A stretch of 64,000 nt of DNA from Cyanobium sp. ATX 6A2 (GCF_024346355.1 NZ_JAGQCU010000010.1:34981-98980), one strand, 5' to 3'; positions 23,403 through 31,588 are shown, counted from the first letter of the stretch. The notes: generated from the sequence alone by a model not told the origin. Translations and numbers: made by a program.

Positions 23403-24950
23403 TCAGCGCACCACTCCCAGCCTGACCGGTCCGCGCTGTTCGCCGCTGAGCAGGTCGGTGGTGTCTACCAGCAACTGGCCGTCGGCGTCGATCCTGAAGC
23501 GCAGCCGCAGGCGATCCTGCCCCCGCTCCCCGGCAGGGCTGAGCGGCAGGGCTGTGGGCCTCTGGTCCCAGGGCTGTACCCCGGCGGCACCGGCGCCCCG
23601 GCTGCGCAGCACCGGCAGGCCGGCTTCAAACACCACTTCACGGCGCTGCTCGTCGAGGGGCTCACCCAGCACCAGCTCCAACTCCTGCTGCCCGTCGCGG
23701 CTGCAGGCCAGCACCAGATCCAGGGGTTGATCAGTCGGCCAGCTCTGCCCGGCCATGAACAGGGGATGCCAGTGGTGGCGACCGCTGCGCTGCTCCCAGC
23801 AGCGCAGCGACACCCCCCGCGAAAGCACATCCTTCACCTGGACGCCAGGGGTGAGCGCCAGTGCGCCGAGGGCCACGGCCTCCACCGGCCGCTGGTTAAG
23901 GATCGGCACGTCCGCGCAGCGCTGGCGGATCCAGTCGCGGATGGCCGGCAGCTGGCTCGTGCCGCCCACCGGCAGCACGGCCGTGACGCGCTCCAGGGCA
24001 AGGCCGGCGCGGCGGCCCGCTGCCAGCACCTCGGCGAGCAGGGCGTCGAGGTGCTCGATCAGGCCGCGCTCCCGGAGCAGGGCTTCCAGGCCGGCCTGGC
24101 CCAGCCGCAGTTCGCGCGGCTGGGCCAGGGGCGGACTCCACAGCACCAGGGCCTCGCTCTGCTCGCTGAGCTGGCACTTCAGCCGTTCGCTGGCGTCCAG
24201 CAACGAGCCGCTGATCGCTTGATCGGGGCAGAGCAGATCGGCGATCCAGCGGTCGATGTCGCGCCCGCCCAGGGCCACCCCGGCCTTGCCGATCACCCGG
24301 GCGCAGCGCAACTGCTGGCAGCTGTCGTTGAGGTTGCGGCCGGCGAAGCGCAGCAGTTGGGCGATCGGTGCCGCCCGGCCTTCGCCCCCATCCAGCTGCA
24401 CCAGCGACAGGTCGATGGTGCCGCCCCCCAGATCCACCACCAGCACGGTGCTGCCGGCGGGCAGGCCGGCACCGATCGCCGCCGCGGTGGGTTCATCCAC
24501 CAGGGCCAGGTCCTGCACCTCCAGGTTGCGGCACGCCTCAAGCAGCCACTGGCGATAGCCCCGGTAGGCCTCGATCGGGGCGGTGAGCACCAGCCGCCGG
24601 GGTTCCAGCCCGGGCGGCAGGGCCTGCCAGAGATGCTGCAGGAGCAGGCTGCCGGCCCGTTCCGCCGACACGCTGCCGGCTCCGGCGGATACCGGTGTGG
24701 CGGCGATGCGCCGCTTGAAGTCGCGCTGCAGCCGGGGGTCGTCGTGGTGGGCCAGGCCGGCCTCCAGCACCTGCCTGCCGATCAGCGGCCGGGCCTGCCC
24801 GGCATGGCTGAGCCACAGCAGCGAGGGCACCACCACGGGAGCGGCCAGGCTGTAAGGGGGCAAGGCAAGCAGTTCGGCAGCGCCACCGGGGGGCTGGTGT
24901 GCCACCACGGTGGTGGTGCTGCCCAGGTCGATGGCCACGGTGCCCTGCAT
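23403..24950 (-). CDS. Hsp70-family protein with short C-terminus
   Basis: This 515-aa protein has a full actin-like ATPase domain: phosphate-1 loop AIDLGSTTTVV at residues 6-16, VLVVDLGGGTIDLSLVQ (phosphate 2), and AVLPVGGTSQLPAIRDWI (adenosine motif). DnaK is about 630 aa. Here only a short beta-rich region follows the ATPase domain (about residues 385-515), and the helical lid appears absent. It is therefore a diverged Hsp70, not the housekeeping DnaK. No J-domain or GrpE gene is adjacent; the neighbour is a membrane-anchored helical protein. Confidence 0.88.
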   Translation of the reverse strand: MQGTVAIDLGSTTTVVAHQPPGGAAELLALPPYSLAAPVVVPSLLWLSHAGQARPLIGRQVLEAGLAHHDDPRLQRDFKRRIAATPVSAGAGSVSAERAGSLLLQHLWQALPPGLEPRRLVLTAPIEAYRGYRQWLLEACRNLEVQDLALVDEPTAAAIGAGLPAGSTVLVVDLGGGTIDLSLVQLDGGEGRAAPIAQLLRFAGRNLNDSCQQLRCARVIGKAGVALGGRDIDRWIADLLCPDQAISGSLLDASERLKCQLSEQSEALVLWSPPLAQPRELRLGQAGLEALLRERGLIEHLDALLAEVLAAGRRAGLALERVTAVLPVGGTSQLPAIRDWIRQRCADVPILNQRPVEAVALGALALTPGVQVKDVLSRGVSLRCWEQRSGRHHWHPLFMAGQSWPTDQPLDLVLACSRDGQQELELVLGEPLDEQRREVVFEAGLPVLRSRGAGAAGVQPWDQRPTALPLSPAGERGQDRLRLRFRIDADGQLLVDTTDLLSGEQRGPVRLGVVR

Positions 24951-25001
24951 CAGGGACTTCTAGCGACCTTCCACTAGGTTGGGGGCTGTGGCTGCGGACG
25001 G

Positions 25002-25232
25002 ATGCAAACCGGACTCGAGGTGAATTCCAAGGACCTGGCCCAGAGGGCCGAGAGCCTGATCCGCCATTCCAGCAACCGCTACCTCACCACCGTGCGCATC
25101 GCCTTCCGGGCCAAGCAGCGCCGCTTCGACGATTTTGACGGCCTGCTGGACGACTCGATGATCAAGCCCGTGCAGCGGGCCATCATCGAACTCAGCGACG
25201 AGCAGGACCAGCCCGCCCTGCTGCCCGGCTGA
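25002..25232 (+). CDS. rpoZ: RNA polymerase subunit omega
   Basis: This small subunit supports assembly and stability of RNA polymerase. The 76-aa sequence contains the cyanobacterial omega pattern [20 protein letters not shown], followed by [14 protein letters not shown]. It is the first of a two-gene plus-strand unit with DUF1818 two bases downstream, and is divergent from the Hsp70-like gene with a 51-bp spacer. Confidence 0.93.
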   Translation: MQTGLEVNSKDLAQRAESLIRHSSNRYLTTVRIAFRAKQRRFDDFDGLLDDSMIKPVQRAIIELSDEQDQPALLPG

Positions 25233-25234
25233 GC

Positions 25235-25627
25235 TTGCAGGTTCAGGAGGGTCCGGGCTGGAGGCTGTGCCTGGATCCCGGCCGCGGCTCCTTCCCGGTG
25301 CTGATCGGCGGCGACGGCTGGGCGCTTGAGCTTCAGGCCGAGGAGGCCCGGGCCCTTGGAGAGGGGTGTTGCGAGCTGGCAAACGAACTGGCGGCCCTGG
25401 CGGACCGCCTGATGCCAGAGGAGCGGCTGACCCTGGAGCTTGAGCGGGGCCCGCTGTGGCTGGAGCTGGAGGGACACCCTCAGGCATGGCGGCTGCGGTT
25501 TGTGCTCACGCCTGGACCAGCGGCCCGGGGAGTGGAGGCGGGCTGGAGCGCGGCCGCCTCCCAGGCCGTGGTGGCGGCTCTGTGCCAGGTCCTGGAGCTC
25601 AGCTCCACGCCGCCGTCTTGGCCGTAA
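25235..25627 (+). CDS. DUF1818 family protein
   Basis: This 130-aa cyanobacterial protein of unknown function matches DUF1818: EGPGWRLCLDPGRGSFPVLIGG at the N-terminus, then a helix with ELANELAALADRLM and a beta-rich middle LTLELERGPLWLELEG. Start is TTG, two bases after the rpoZ stop, so translational coupling is likely. Its last 29 bases overlap the end of the convergent oxidoreductase gene. Confidence 0.85.
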   Translation: MQVQEGPGWRLCLDPGRGSFPVLIGGDGWALELQAEEARALGEGCCELANELAALADRLMPEERLTLELERGPLWLELEGHPQAWRLRFVLTPGPAARGVEAGWSAAASQAVVAALCQVLELSSTPPSWP

Positions 25628-26471
25628 GCCGGTGCAGGGCGCTGTAGTCGAGGCCATCGATCGCGCTGCCCTCGGCAGCGCTCAGCAGCTCAGCCAGCCC
25701 CCGCAGGCCGCGGGTGTCCAGGCCCCGTTGCCGCGCTGCCGCCAGAAACAGCAGCAGATCCTTGCGCAGGTGAGCCGTGGGGAAGTTGGGCTGGTCGTAG
25801 TTGTCTGCCAGCAGGCGTGGCAGCTTCTTGTCGAAGGTGGGGGCGTAGAGGGCGCTGCCCCGCAGCAGCTCCATGAAGTGCTCCACCTCCACGCCGCTGG
25901 ACTGCACCAGATGCAGCGACAGGCTGAAGGCGTGGGTGAGGCTGGCGATCAGCTGATTGAGGGCCAGCTTGGTCTCCAGCGCGGCACCCAGCGGTCCCAG
26001 CAGCCGCGGCTCGGGGTCGAGTCGCTTCAGCAATGGCAGGGCCTGCTCGAACAGGGCCGCGGGACCAGCGGCCATCACCTGCAGACTGCCGCTCAGGGCT
26101 TCCGGGCGGCTGCCCAGCACCGGTACCTCCAGGTAGTCGCCGCCCGCCGCGCCGATCACTGTGCCGAGCTCGCGGCTCTCGGCTGGGGCGATGGTGCCCA
26201 TCTGCAGCACCCGCTGGTCCTGCAGGTCGCAGCGCTGCAGCACCGAGCGCGTTGCGGCTCCATCACTGAGCACCGTGATCACCCAGTCGCAGCCCTCCAG
26301 GGCCTGCTGCGGCTCACGGCAGCCGATGGCACCGAGGGCCGCCAGCGCCCCCAACCGCTCAGGGCTGCGATTCCAGGCCTGCACGCCCAGTCCCTGCTCC
26401 AGCAGCCGCTGGCCGATGGCGGCCCCGAGCAGCCCGGTTCCCAGCAGTGCAACGGTCACGGTGCCGGCCAT
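25599..26471 (-). CDS. NAD(P)-dependent beta-hydroxyacid dehydrogenase-like protein
   Basis: This 290-aa protein belongs to the 3-hydroxyisobutyrate/6-phosphogluconate dehydrogenase superfamily. The Rossmann loop GTGLLGAAIG is at residues 11-20. The substrate-binding segment is PVLGSRPEALSGSLQVMAAG, and the catalytic Lys lies in ALETKLALNQL. The substrate is unknown; succinic semialdehyde or glyoxylate reductase activity is possible for this branch. ATG at 26471 is the start; the frame is open upstream without homology. It overlaps DUF1818 tail to tail. Confidence 0.9.
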   Translation of the reverse strand: MAGTVTVALLGTGLLGAAIGQRLLEQGLGVQAWNRSPERLGALAALGAIGCREPQQALEGCDWVITVLSDGAATRSVLQRCDLQDQRVLQMGTIAPAESRELGTVIGAAGGDYLEVPVLGSRPEALSGSLQVMAAGPAALFEQALPLLKRLDPEPRLLGPLGAALETKLALNQLIASLTHAFSLSLHLVQSSGVEVEHFMELLRGSALYAPTFDKKLPRLLADNYDQPNFPTAHLRKDLLLFLAAARQRGLDTRGLRGLAELLSAAEGSAIDGLDYSALHRLTAKTAAWS

Positions 26472-26855
26472 GGAAGACGCCCTCGGGCGACCAGCATGCA
26501 GCACCCGCGCCGCTGAGAATGGGCCCTCCGCTGGCCGCTGATCAGCAGTGCTGATCACTCCCGGCCCGGTCCCGATCCCCCCGCCGGGACCATGTCTTTC
26601 CCCAGGTTTTCCGCAGGCTGATGGCACAGCCCTCGTGCAGCGCCATGGTGCTGGGGAATACGACCCGGCCGGCCGCCTCACCCTTGACAGCGTGCGCCGA
26701 GCCCCCGGCTCTTGGTCTGGATGCCGCGGGTCTTCGGGAGATCTCTGCCATGCACTGGGATCTCAGCCTGGGAGCGGCTGCGGCTGCGGCACGGGCTCGG
26801 ATTTGACGGCCGCGGGGGCGTTCGGGATTCTTGGGCCCATCTCGCGGGAACAGGC
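26472..26855. other. 384-bp stretch without a recognised gene
   Basis: The stretch separates the dehydrogenase-like gene (leftward) from DUF2811 (rightward). Open frames across it on both strands have no recognisable motifs and look like GC-driven chance frames. The clearest signal is a perfect 19-bp palindrome at 26539-26557. The sequence is unusually long for a promoter spacer in this compact genome, so an RNA or a complex regulatory region is possible. Confidence 0.5.
26539..26557. promoter_or_regulatory. Perfect 19-bp palindrome, possible operator
   Basis: TGATCAGCA-G-TGCTGATCA is a perfect 9-bp inverted repeat around one central base. It lies 68 nt upstream of the dehydrogenase-like gene and about 300 nt upstream of DUF2811. 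The form suits a dimeric transcription factor. I cannot assign a regulator. Confidence 0.5.
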
Positions 26856-27176
26856 ATGGAATCAGAGGCCACGACAGAGGCCACGATCAGCGGTTCCGGC
26901 TGCGGCTGCGGCGCTCAGCACGGCCAGCCTTCGGCTGGCGAGCGCGAAACGGACTCCCCGGGCGAGCTGATGGTGAGCCTGCGGGCCGAGGTGCCTGAGG
27001 CCCTGCTGGTGTCGATGCGCCTGTTCATCGACCAGCATCCCAACTGGGACCAGTACCGCCTGTTCCAGGCCGCTGTCGCCGGTTTCCTCGTGCAGAACGG
27101 GGTGCAGAGTCGGGATGTGACCCGCTGTTATCTGGCCAATCTGTTCCCCTCTCAGGGGCGCTTCCGCTGCGGTTGA
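26856..27176 (+). CDS. DUF2811 family protein
   Basis: This 106-aa protein has a variable N-terminus with a CGCG motif (GSGCGCGAQ, about residues 11-19) and a C-terminal DUF2811 domain (MVSLRAEVPEALLVSMRLF, HPNWDQYRLFQAAVAGFLVQ, and a Cys in TRCYLANLF). The family is cyanobacterial and its function unknown; the fold is probably small and helical. ATG at 26856 was preferred; longer frames upstream lack homology. The last 25 bases overlap the end of the convergent membrane-protein gene. Confidence 0.8.
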   Translation: MESEATTEATISGSGCGCGAQHGQPSAGERETDSPGELMVSLRAEVPEALLVSMRLFIDQHPNWDQYRLFQAAVAGFLVQNGVQSRDVTRCYLANLFPSQGRFRCG

Positions 27177-27946
27177 ACCGGTTGCGGCTGGGCCTGGAGC
27201 CGCCGCGGCGGCTGCGCCGGGAACAGCTGGCGATAGGCCGCCACCAGGATGCAGGCCGCCACCGGCAGAGACGCAGCCAGGCCCACCACCAGCAGCAGAA
27301 AGCCCGAGAGCAGCACCAGCCCCAGCAGCAGCGTCAGCCCCAGGGCCTGCAGCCAGTGGGGATCGATCGCCGCCCGGCCGCGGCGGAACGCCTCCATGGG
27401 CCCATGGCCCCCCAGCACGCTCAGGGGCAGGCTGAGCACTTGATCGGTGACCACGTAGACCACGGCGGCCGCCCCTGCCAGCAACGGCAGCGCCAGCAGC
27501 AGGGGCTGCAGCAGGGCCAGCAACCAGGCGCTGGCCTGGGCCAGGCGGAAGATCACGGCCAGCACCAGCAGCACCAGGGCCAGGGTGCCTCCAGCCCGCA
27601 TCAGTGCCCGGCCGTCCAGCCGCAACAGATCCCGCAGCCGCGGCCGCTGCCGCTCCAGAGCGGTGTTCGCCCCGCGCAGCAGTCCCACCACCAGCCACAG
27701 GTTGCTCAGCAGGTAGGCGAGCCAGGCGAGCACCAGAAACCCCCGCGCCAGTGGATCGGTCTGGCCGTAGACATTCACAATCCGCTCGCCGCTCAACCGG
27801 ATCGCCAGCTGGCAGAGCACGTTCAAGCCGCCCACCACCAGGGTGAATGGGATCAAGGTGGAGCTCCCGCGGCGGAAGCCATCCCAGCCCTCTTCCAGGG
27901 CGCGGCGGATGGCGATCGGCGGGGGTGTAGGCGCGGTGCCCCGCAT
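27152..27946 (-). CDS. Multi-pass membrane protein, unknown function
   Basis: This 264-aa protein has about six hydrophobic helices (near residues 32-52, 68-90, 115-140, 143-166 and 200-230) and a Pro/Gln/Arg-rich cytoplasmic-type C-terminus. The layout, with ALEEGWDGFRRG at the N-terminus, resembles DUF975/glycerophosphodiesterase-membrane-domain-like proteins, but I do not assign a function. ATG at 27946 overlaps the stop of the EVE gene by one base (TGATG), which fixes the start and indicates coupling. Confidence 0.75.
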   Translation of the reverse strand: MRGTAPTPPPIAIRRALEEGWDGFRRGSSTLIPFTLVVGGLNVLCQLAIRLSGERIVNVYGQTDPLARGFLVLAWLAYLLSNLWLVVGLLRGANTALERQRPRLRDLLRLDGRALMRAGGTLALVLLVLAVIFRLAQASAWLLALLQPLLLALPLLAGAAAVVYVVTDQVLSLPLSVLGGHGPMEAFRRGRAAIDPHWLQALGLTLLLGLVLLSGFLLLVVGLAASLPVAACILVAAYRQLFPAQPPRRLQAQPQPVQPQRKRP

Positions 27947-28401
27947 CAACTCTCCAGCAGGCTCAGGATCCGCTGGGCGCTGCTGTCCGCGACCGGGAGA
28001 ATCGAGAGGCGGTTGCCGCGTCGCACCACCCCCAGCTGCTCAGGGCTGAAGGTCTGCCGGAGTGTCTCCAGCGACAGCAGTGTGGGGAACTGACGCAAAA
28101 AGCCCAGGCGCACGCAGTCCCAGCGGGGATTGTCCCGGGCGGAGGCCGGGTCGTGATAGCGGGAGTGGGGATCGAACTGGGTGGGATCGACAAGACCCGT
28201 TTCCAGCACCTCCATCAGACCCACGATCCCAGGTGGTTTGGAGTTGGAGTGATAGAAGAAGGCTTGATCGCCCACCGCCATGCTGCGCATGAAGTTGCGC
28301 GCCTGGTAGTTGCGGATGCCGTCCCAGAGGGTGGTTCGCTCCGCTTTGAGGTGCTCGATGCCGTACACATCCGGCTCGCTTTTCATCAGCCAGTAGGCCA
28401 T
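27946..28401 (-). CDS. EVE-domain protein
   Basis: This 151-aa single EVE domain (PUA-like fold, thymocyte nuclear protein 1 family) begins MAYWLMKSEPDVYGIEHL. It shows the signature WDGIRNYQARNFMRSM, then GDQAFFYHSNSKPPGIVGL. EVE proteins are thought to bind modified bases in DNA or RNA; the target here is unknown. It precedes the membrane-protein gene with a one-base overlap and follows murD by 69 nt on the same strand. Confidence 0.9.
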   Translation of the reverse strand: MAYWLMKSEPDVYGIEHLKAERTTLWDGIRNYQARNFMRSMAVGDQAFFYHSNSKPPGIVGLMEVLETGLVDPTQFDPHSRYHDPASARDNPRWDCVRLGFLRQFPTLLSLETLRQTFSPEQLGVVRRGNRLSILPVADSSAQRILSLLES

Positions 28402-28470
28402 TGTTCGAGCCCGTTCCGTTCAAAGGATGCTACGAACCGCTGCGGTTCTCGCCCGGCGGGGAGGGCTGGA

Positions 28471-29967
28471 TCAGAGCTTTTCCACCAGTTGGCGGAAGTG
28501 CTCCCCCCGCGCCTCGAAATCGGGATACTGGTCAAAGCTGGCGCAGGCCGGCGAGAGCAGCACCGCCGAGCAGCCCAGCTCGCATGCCAGCTGGGCTGCC
28601 AGGGGCACCGCCTGCTCCAGCCCACCGCAGGTTTCTGTGCGGCCGTTGTAGCCGTGTTCCCGCAGCAGGCCCCGAAAGGTCTTCTGGGCGTCCCCGAAGA
28701 GCACCACAGCACGGGCTGAGTGACGCAGGGCCCGCACCCAGGGCTGGACCTCACCGATCTTGGCCTGGCCGCCGGCAAGAACCACCAGTGGCCCGTCCAG
28801 GGCCTTGAGGGCCACCTCGGCGGCGTCGTAGTTGGTGGCCTTGCTGTCGTTGAAAAAGCGCACCTGCTGCCAGGTGCGGATGTGCTCGAGGCGGTGGGGA
28901 ACGCCGGGGAAGCGGCGCAGGGCAGCCTCCATGGAGGGTCCGTCAAGACCTGCCTCCAAACCCGCTGCCACCGCCAGCAACATGTTCTGACGGTTGTGGG
29001 AGCCCGGCATCGCCAGGGCATCGGCGGCCATCAGATCGCAGCGGTCGTCCCCCTGCGCGTGCCACACCCGCCCCGCTTCGATCCACAGGGCCGGCGCGAT
29101 GCCCGGTGCCAGCTCCCGCCACGGCCCCGCTGTCACCCACAGCGCCCGATCCCAGCTCGTCGCCCTGGAGCTCAGATCGGGATCATCGGCATTGAGCACG
29201 CGCACCGCACTGCGCTCCAGCAGCCGGCGCTTGATGCTGCGGTAGTGATCCAGCGTGCCGTGCCGCTCCAGGTGGTCGGGGGTCAGGGTGGTCCAGATCC
29301 CCACCCGCGGAGCCACAGCCTCGCAGGCCTCGATCTGGTAGCTGCTCAGCTCCACCACCAGCCAGTCCGGAAGTCCCTGGTCATCGTGCCGCCGCTCCAG
29401 GACGGTTTCGGCCGCGGAGCGCCCCACATTGCCGGCCATCGCCGCATCCCTGCCGGCGCTCTGCAGCAGGTGGTGAACCAGATGGGTGACGGTGGTTTTG
29501 CCGTTGGTGCCGGTGATGCCGATCCAGGGCACGGGGCGACTGGCGTGCCAGGCGGGCTCCACTTCCCCCTGAACGGTGATGCCCCTGGCGCGGAGGGTTT
29601 CGAACACCGGATGATCCCAGCGGATGCCGGGACTCACCACCACCCGCTTGAGGTCGGGGCCCAACGCCAGGATGGCGTCGGCATCGAGGCCCTGGTTGAG
29701 CAGAACATGGATGCCCTGTCGGCCCAGATCAGTGGCCTGCCGTTCCAGCTCTTCAGTGGCGCGACGTTCCAGCAGCACCACCCGCTCACCGAGGGACTGC
29801 AGCAACCGGGCGGCACCGATGCCAGAACGACCCATGCCGATCACCACCGCCAGAGGTGATGCCGTGGCCTGTAACGCCGAGGCCTGGAAGGCGGTGGTCT
29901 GAAATGCGGTGGTGGAAGCCTCGTGAGCGGGGGTGCCGGCAGGGGAAGAATCTCGAGTGCCGGCCAT
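28471..29967 (-). CDS. murD: UDP-N-acetylmuramoylalanine-D-glutamate ligase
   Basis: This cytoplasmic enzyme adds D-glutamate to UDP-MurNAc-Ala in peptidoglycan synthesis. The Rossmann-like N-terminal domain begins at AVVIGMGRSGIGAARLL (from about residue 40). The ATP loop GITGTNGKTT is at 150-159, and FNDSKATNYDAAEVAL marks the C-terminal domain. At 498 aa it is longer than usual because of a leader of about 38 residues with a repeated TTAFQ/SALQ pattern. The leader may be disordered, or a later start may be used. It lies 30 nt from tRNA-Val. Confidence 0.95.
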   Translation of the reverse strand: MAGTRDSSPAGTPAHEASTTAFQTTAFQASALQATASPLAVVIGMGRSGIGAARLLQSLGERVVLLERRATEELERQATDLGRQGIHVLLNQGLDADAILALGPDLKRVVVSPGIRWDHPVFETLRARGITVQGEVEPAWHASRPVPWIGITGTNGKTTVTHLVHHLLQSAGRDAAMAGNVGRSAAETVLERRHDDQGLPDWLVVELSSYQIEACEAVAPRVGIWTTLTPDHLERHGTLDHYRSIKRRLLERSAVRVLNADDPDLSSRATSWDRALWVTAGPWRELAPGIAPALWIEAGRVWHAQGDDRCDLMAADALAMPGSHNRQNMLLAVAAGLEAGLDGPSMEAALRRFPGVPHRLEHIRTWQQVRFFNDSKATNYDAAEVALKALDGPLVVLAGGQAKIGEVQPWVRALRHSARAVVLFGDAQKTFRGLLREHGYNGRTETCGGLEQAVPLAAQLACELGCSAVLLSPACASFDQYPDFEARGEHFRQLVEKL

Positions 29968-29997
29968 GGCTGATCAGAAACTTCCTGAAAGGAAAAG

Positions 29998-30069
29998 TGG
30001 GCGATACTGGAATCGAACCAGTGACTCCTACCGTGTCAAGGTAGTGCTCTACCTCTGAGCTAATCGCCC
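29998..30069 (-). tRNA. tRNA-Val (anticodon GAC)
   Basis: The 72-nt cloverleaf is complete. The 7-bp acceptor stem is GGGCGAT/ATCGCCC, the D arm GCTC...GAGC, and the anticodon stem CTACC/GGTAG encloses loop TTGACAC. The T arm is ACTGG-TTCGATT-CCAGT. The discriminator base is A and CCA is not encoded. Confidence 0.97.
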
Positions 30070-30077
30070 GCGCTCAT

Positions 30078-30095
30078 GGCCCATGAACATGGGCC
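30078..30095. repeat. Perfect 8-bp inverted repeat near tRNA-Val
   Basis: GGCCCATG-AA-CATGGGCC is a perfect palindrome just upstream of the tRNA-Val 5' end and downstream of the S4-domain gene. It could end the upstream transcript or be a protein-binding site. No T-tract adjoins it. Confidence 0.45.
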
Positions 30096-30276
30096 CTTGT
30101 ATTGAAACCTGCGACATGGTGGTTTCAGGGCTGAACTGGGCTGCTTCTTGTGATGAACCCCGGGGGATCATCGGCAACAGAGCCTGGCTGTTGGACCAGG
30201 TACCCGGTCAGGTGTCGTCCATGAGCTGGCCAAAAACTAGCAGCCCACCAGGCCCCGGATTCTGCCCCCAGCGTTT

Positions 30277-30312
30277 GCAGCCCTCAGTGGCGTGCGCAGC
30301 CCTCAGTGGCGT
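30277..30312. repeat. 17-nt tandem direct repeat across the S4-gene stop
   Basis: Two identical 17-nt copies (GCAGCCCTCAGTGGCGT) start at 30277 and 30296, a 19-nt period. The second copy spans the stop codon of the S4-domain gene (minus strand), so the stop context is duplicated just downstream. Confidence 0.75.
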
Positions 30313-31088
30313 TCCAGCTCGATCCTCCAGCGCTGGCGCTTGGTGGGCTGGACGGTGAGCACAGCCAGTTCCCCGCGGCCGCTCATCTGCACCCGATCGC
30401 CAGGTGCCAGCTCCCGGCTTGATCGGGTGATCACCCCCCAGTTCACGCGGACCTGGCCGCTGCGGATCAACTCGGCCATGCGCGTGCGCGATACCCCGAA
30501 GCCGGCGGAGGCCACGGCATCAAGACGGCAGGAGGCCTCAACGCTGTGCCATCGCCGCGGCTGCCGGCGGGCCGGAAACTGCAGCGTGTCGATTCCCCGG
30601 GCCTGCAGCTGCACCTCCACGCTGCGCACCCGGCCCTGGCGGCCATCGAGGCTCTGGGCCGCTGCGCTGCTCAGCACCCCCTGACCGCCCCGATCGCCGC
30701 GCATCCACAGATCGCCGATCGTCTCCGGCGCCGTGCCCAGGCTGAGCAGGGCCTGGCGCAGGTCGGCGGGTTCGGCTGGATCGAACAGAAAATTGCCGCT
30801 GATCTCGAGCCCGGCCAGATCCGCCGCTGGCGCCTGCTGCTCGAGCTCGCTCTGCCGCCGCTGCAGCAGCAGGCACTGCCGTTCCGCCCCCGGGAAGCCG
30901 CCGTCGCCATGAACCTCCAGGTCGGCCAGGGGCTCCAGGCGCTGCAGGGCCTCTTCGCGCACCGCGGGATCGAGAAACCCCGTCCAGCAGGGCTCCCAGG
31001 TGTGCAGGGCCGTGTCGGCCGCATCGAGCACAGTGCCGAGGACGGCGGGATGGTGGCTGCCCTCAAGCAGCTCCCCGCGGGGCAGCAT
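30303..31088 (-). CDS. Photosystem II S4 domain protein (PS_II_S4 / YlmH-like)
   Basis: This 261-aa RNA-binding protein resembles the cyanobacterial PSII S4 family (TIGR03069). The N-terminal YlmH-like part is seen in FLDPAVREEALQRL and the middle IGDLWMRGDRGGQGVL. The C-terminal S4 domain (about residues 185-245) contains RLDAVASAGFGVSRTRMAEL and SGQVRVNWGVI. Its function in photosystem assembly or ribosome rescue is not settled. ATG overlaps the stop of the upstream gene (TGATG), so the two are coupled. Confidence 0.9.
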   Translation of the reverse strand: MLPRGELLEGSHHPAVLGTVLDAADTALHTWEPCWTGFLDPAVREEALQRLEPLADLEVHGDGGFPGAERQCLLLQRRQSELEQQAPAADLAGLEISGNFLFDPAEPADLRQALLSLGTAPETIGDLWMRGDRGGQGVLSSAAAQSLDGRQGRVRSVEVQLQARGIDTLQFPARRQPRRWHSVEASCRLDAVASAGFGVSRTRMAELIRSGQVRVNWGVITRSSRELAPGDRVQMSGRGELAVLTVQPTKRQRWRIELERH

Positions 31089-31588
31089 CAGCTGTCACCC
31101 AGGCGCACCACCGCCTGCGGACGGGCCTGCTGGAGGGTGATCCAAGGCATGTCGGCGCCGGCGGCGGTTTCCACCAGCAGCAGCCAGCTGCCCTCCTCCA
31201 CGCGGTTGCGCAGGCTGCGTATGCGGTCGTCCTGCTCGGAGCGCACGCTGGCGGCGGCGGCGAAGCTGCCCATCCAGCCCGATCCCAGGCCCAGCAGGCC
31301 GCCGATCAGGTGGGAGCCCCAGTCGCCGGCGAAGGCGAACGTGTTGAGATCGGTGATGAACGTGAAGGTGAAACCGGCGAAGAAGCCGAAGGGGATCAGC
31401 CAGCGGGCCATGGAGCGCTGCCGGCGTCGCCGACCTGCCGCCGGGTTGAGGCGTTCCACCTCTTCCATGGCTGTTTCACCAGCGCCCACCGCGATCAGCT
31501 GGGCCGGGGGAGGCTGCAGGGCAGCGAGCTGATCGCGCACCTGATGCAGACGCTTCAGGTCGTCGACGACCACCACCACACTCGTCAA
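31088..31588 (-). CDS. Conserved membrane protein, unknown function
   Basis: This 166-aa protein has an N-terminal alpha/beta segment (LTSVVVVVDDLKRLHQVRDQ), a basic patch (GRRRRQRSMARW), and a central hydrophobic region (about residues 65-115, FGFFAGFTFTFITDLNTFAF and a Gly-rich LIGGLLGLGSGWMGSF). A short soluble C-terminus follows. I recognise no named family. The start is put at TTG 31588; no ATG precedes the first conserved-looking strand. It is coupled to the S4 gene by TGATG and is divergent from serA. Confidence 0.7.
   Translation of the reverse strand: MTSVVVVVDDLKRLHQVRDQLAALQPPPAQLIAVGAGETAMEEVERLNPAAGRRRRQRSMARWLIPFGFFAGFTFTFITDLNTFAFAGDWGSHLIGGLLGLGSGWMGSFAAAASVRSEQDDRIRSLRNRVEEGSWLLLVETAAGADMPWITLQQARPQAVVRLGDS

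Noticed and set aside
22440..24977. 845-codon plus-strand frame opposite the Hsp70-like and membrane-protein genes
   Set aside because: Low-complexity Gln/Ala/Gly/His composition with no motifs; the opposite strand has clear Hsp70 motifs.
26548..26970. Plus-strand frame of 140 codons in the gene-free stretch
   Set aside because: Gly/Pro/Ser/Arg-rich with no motif, and it overlaps DUF2811 in another frame.
30083..30358. 91-codon plus-strand frame between tRNA-Val and the S4 gene
   Set aside because: No recognisable motif; it runs over the palindrome and tandem repeat and into the S4 gene on the other strand.
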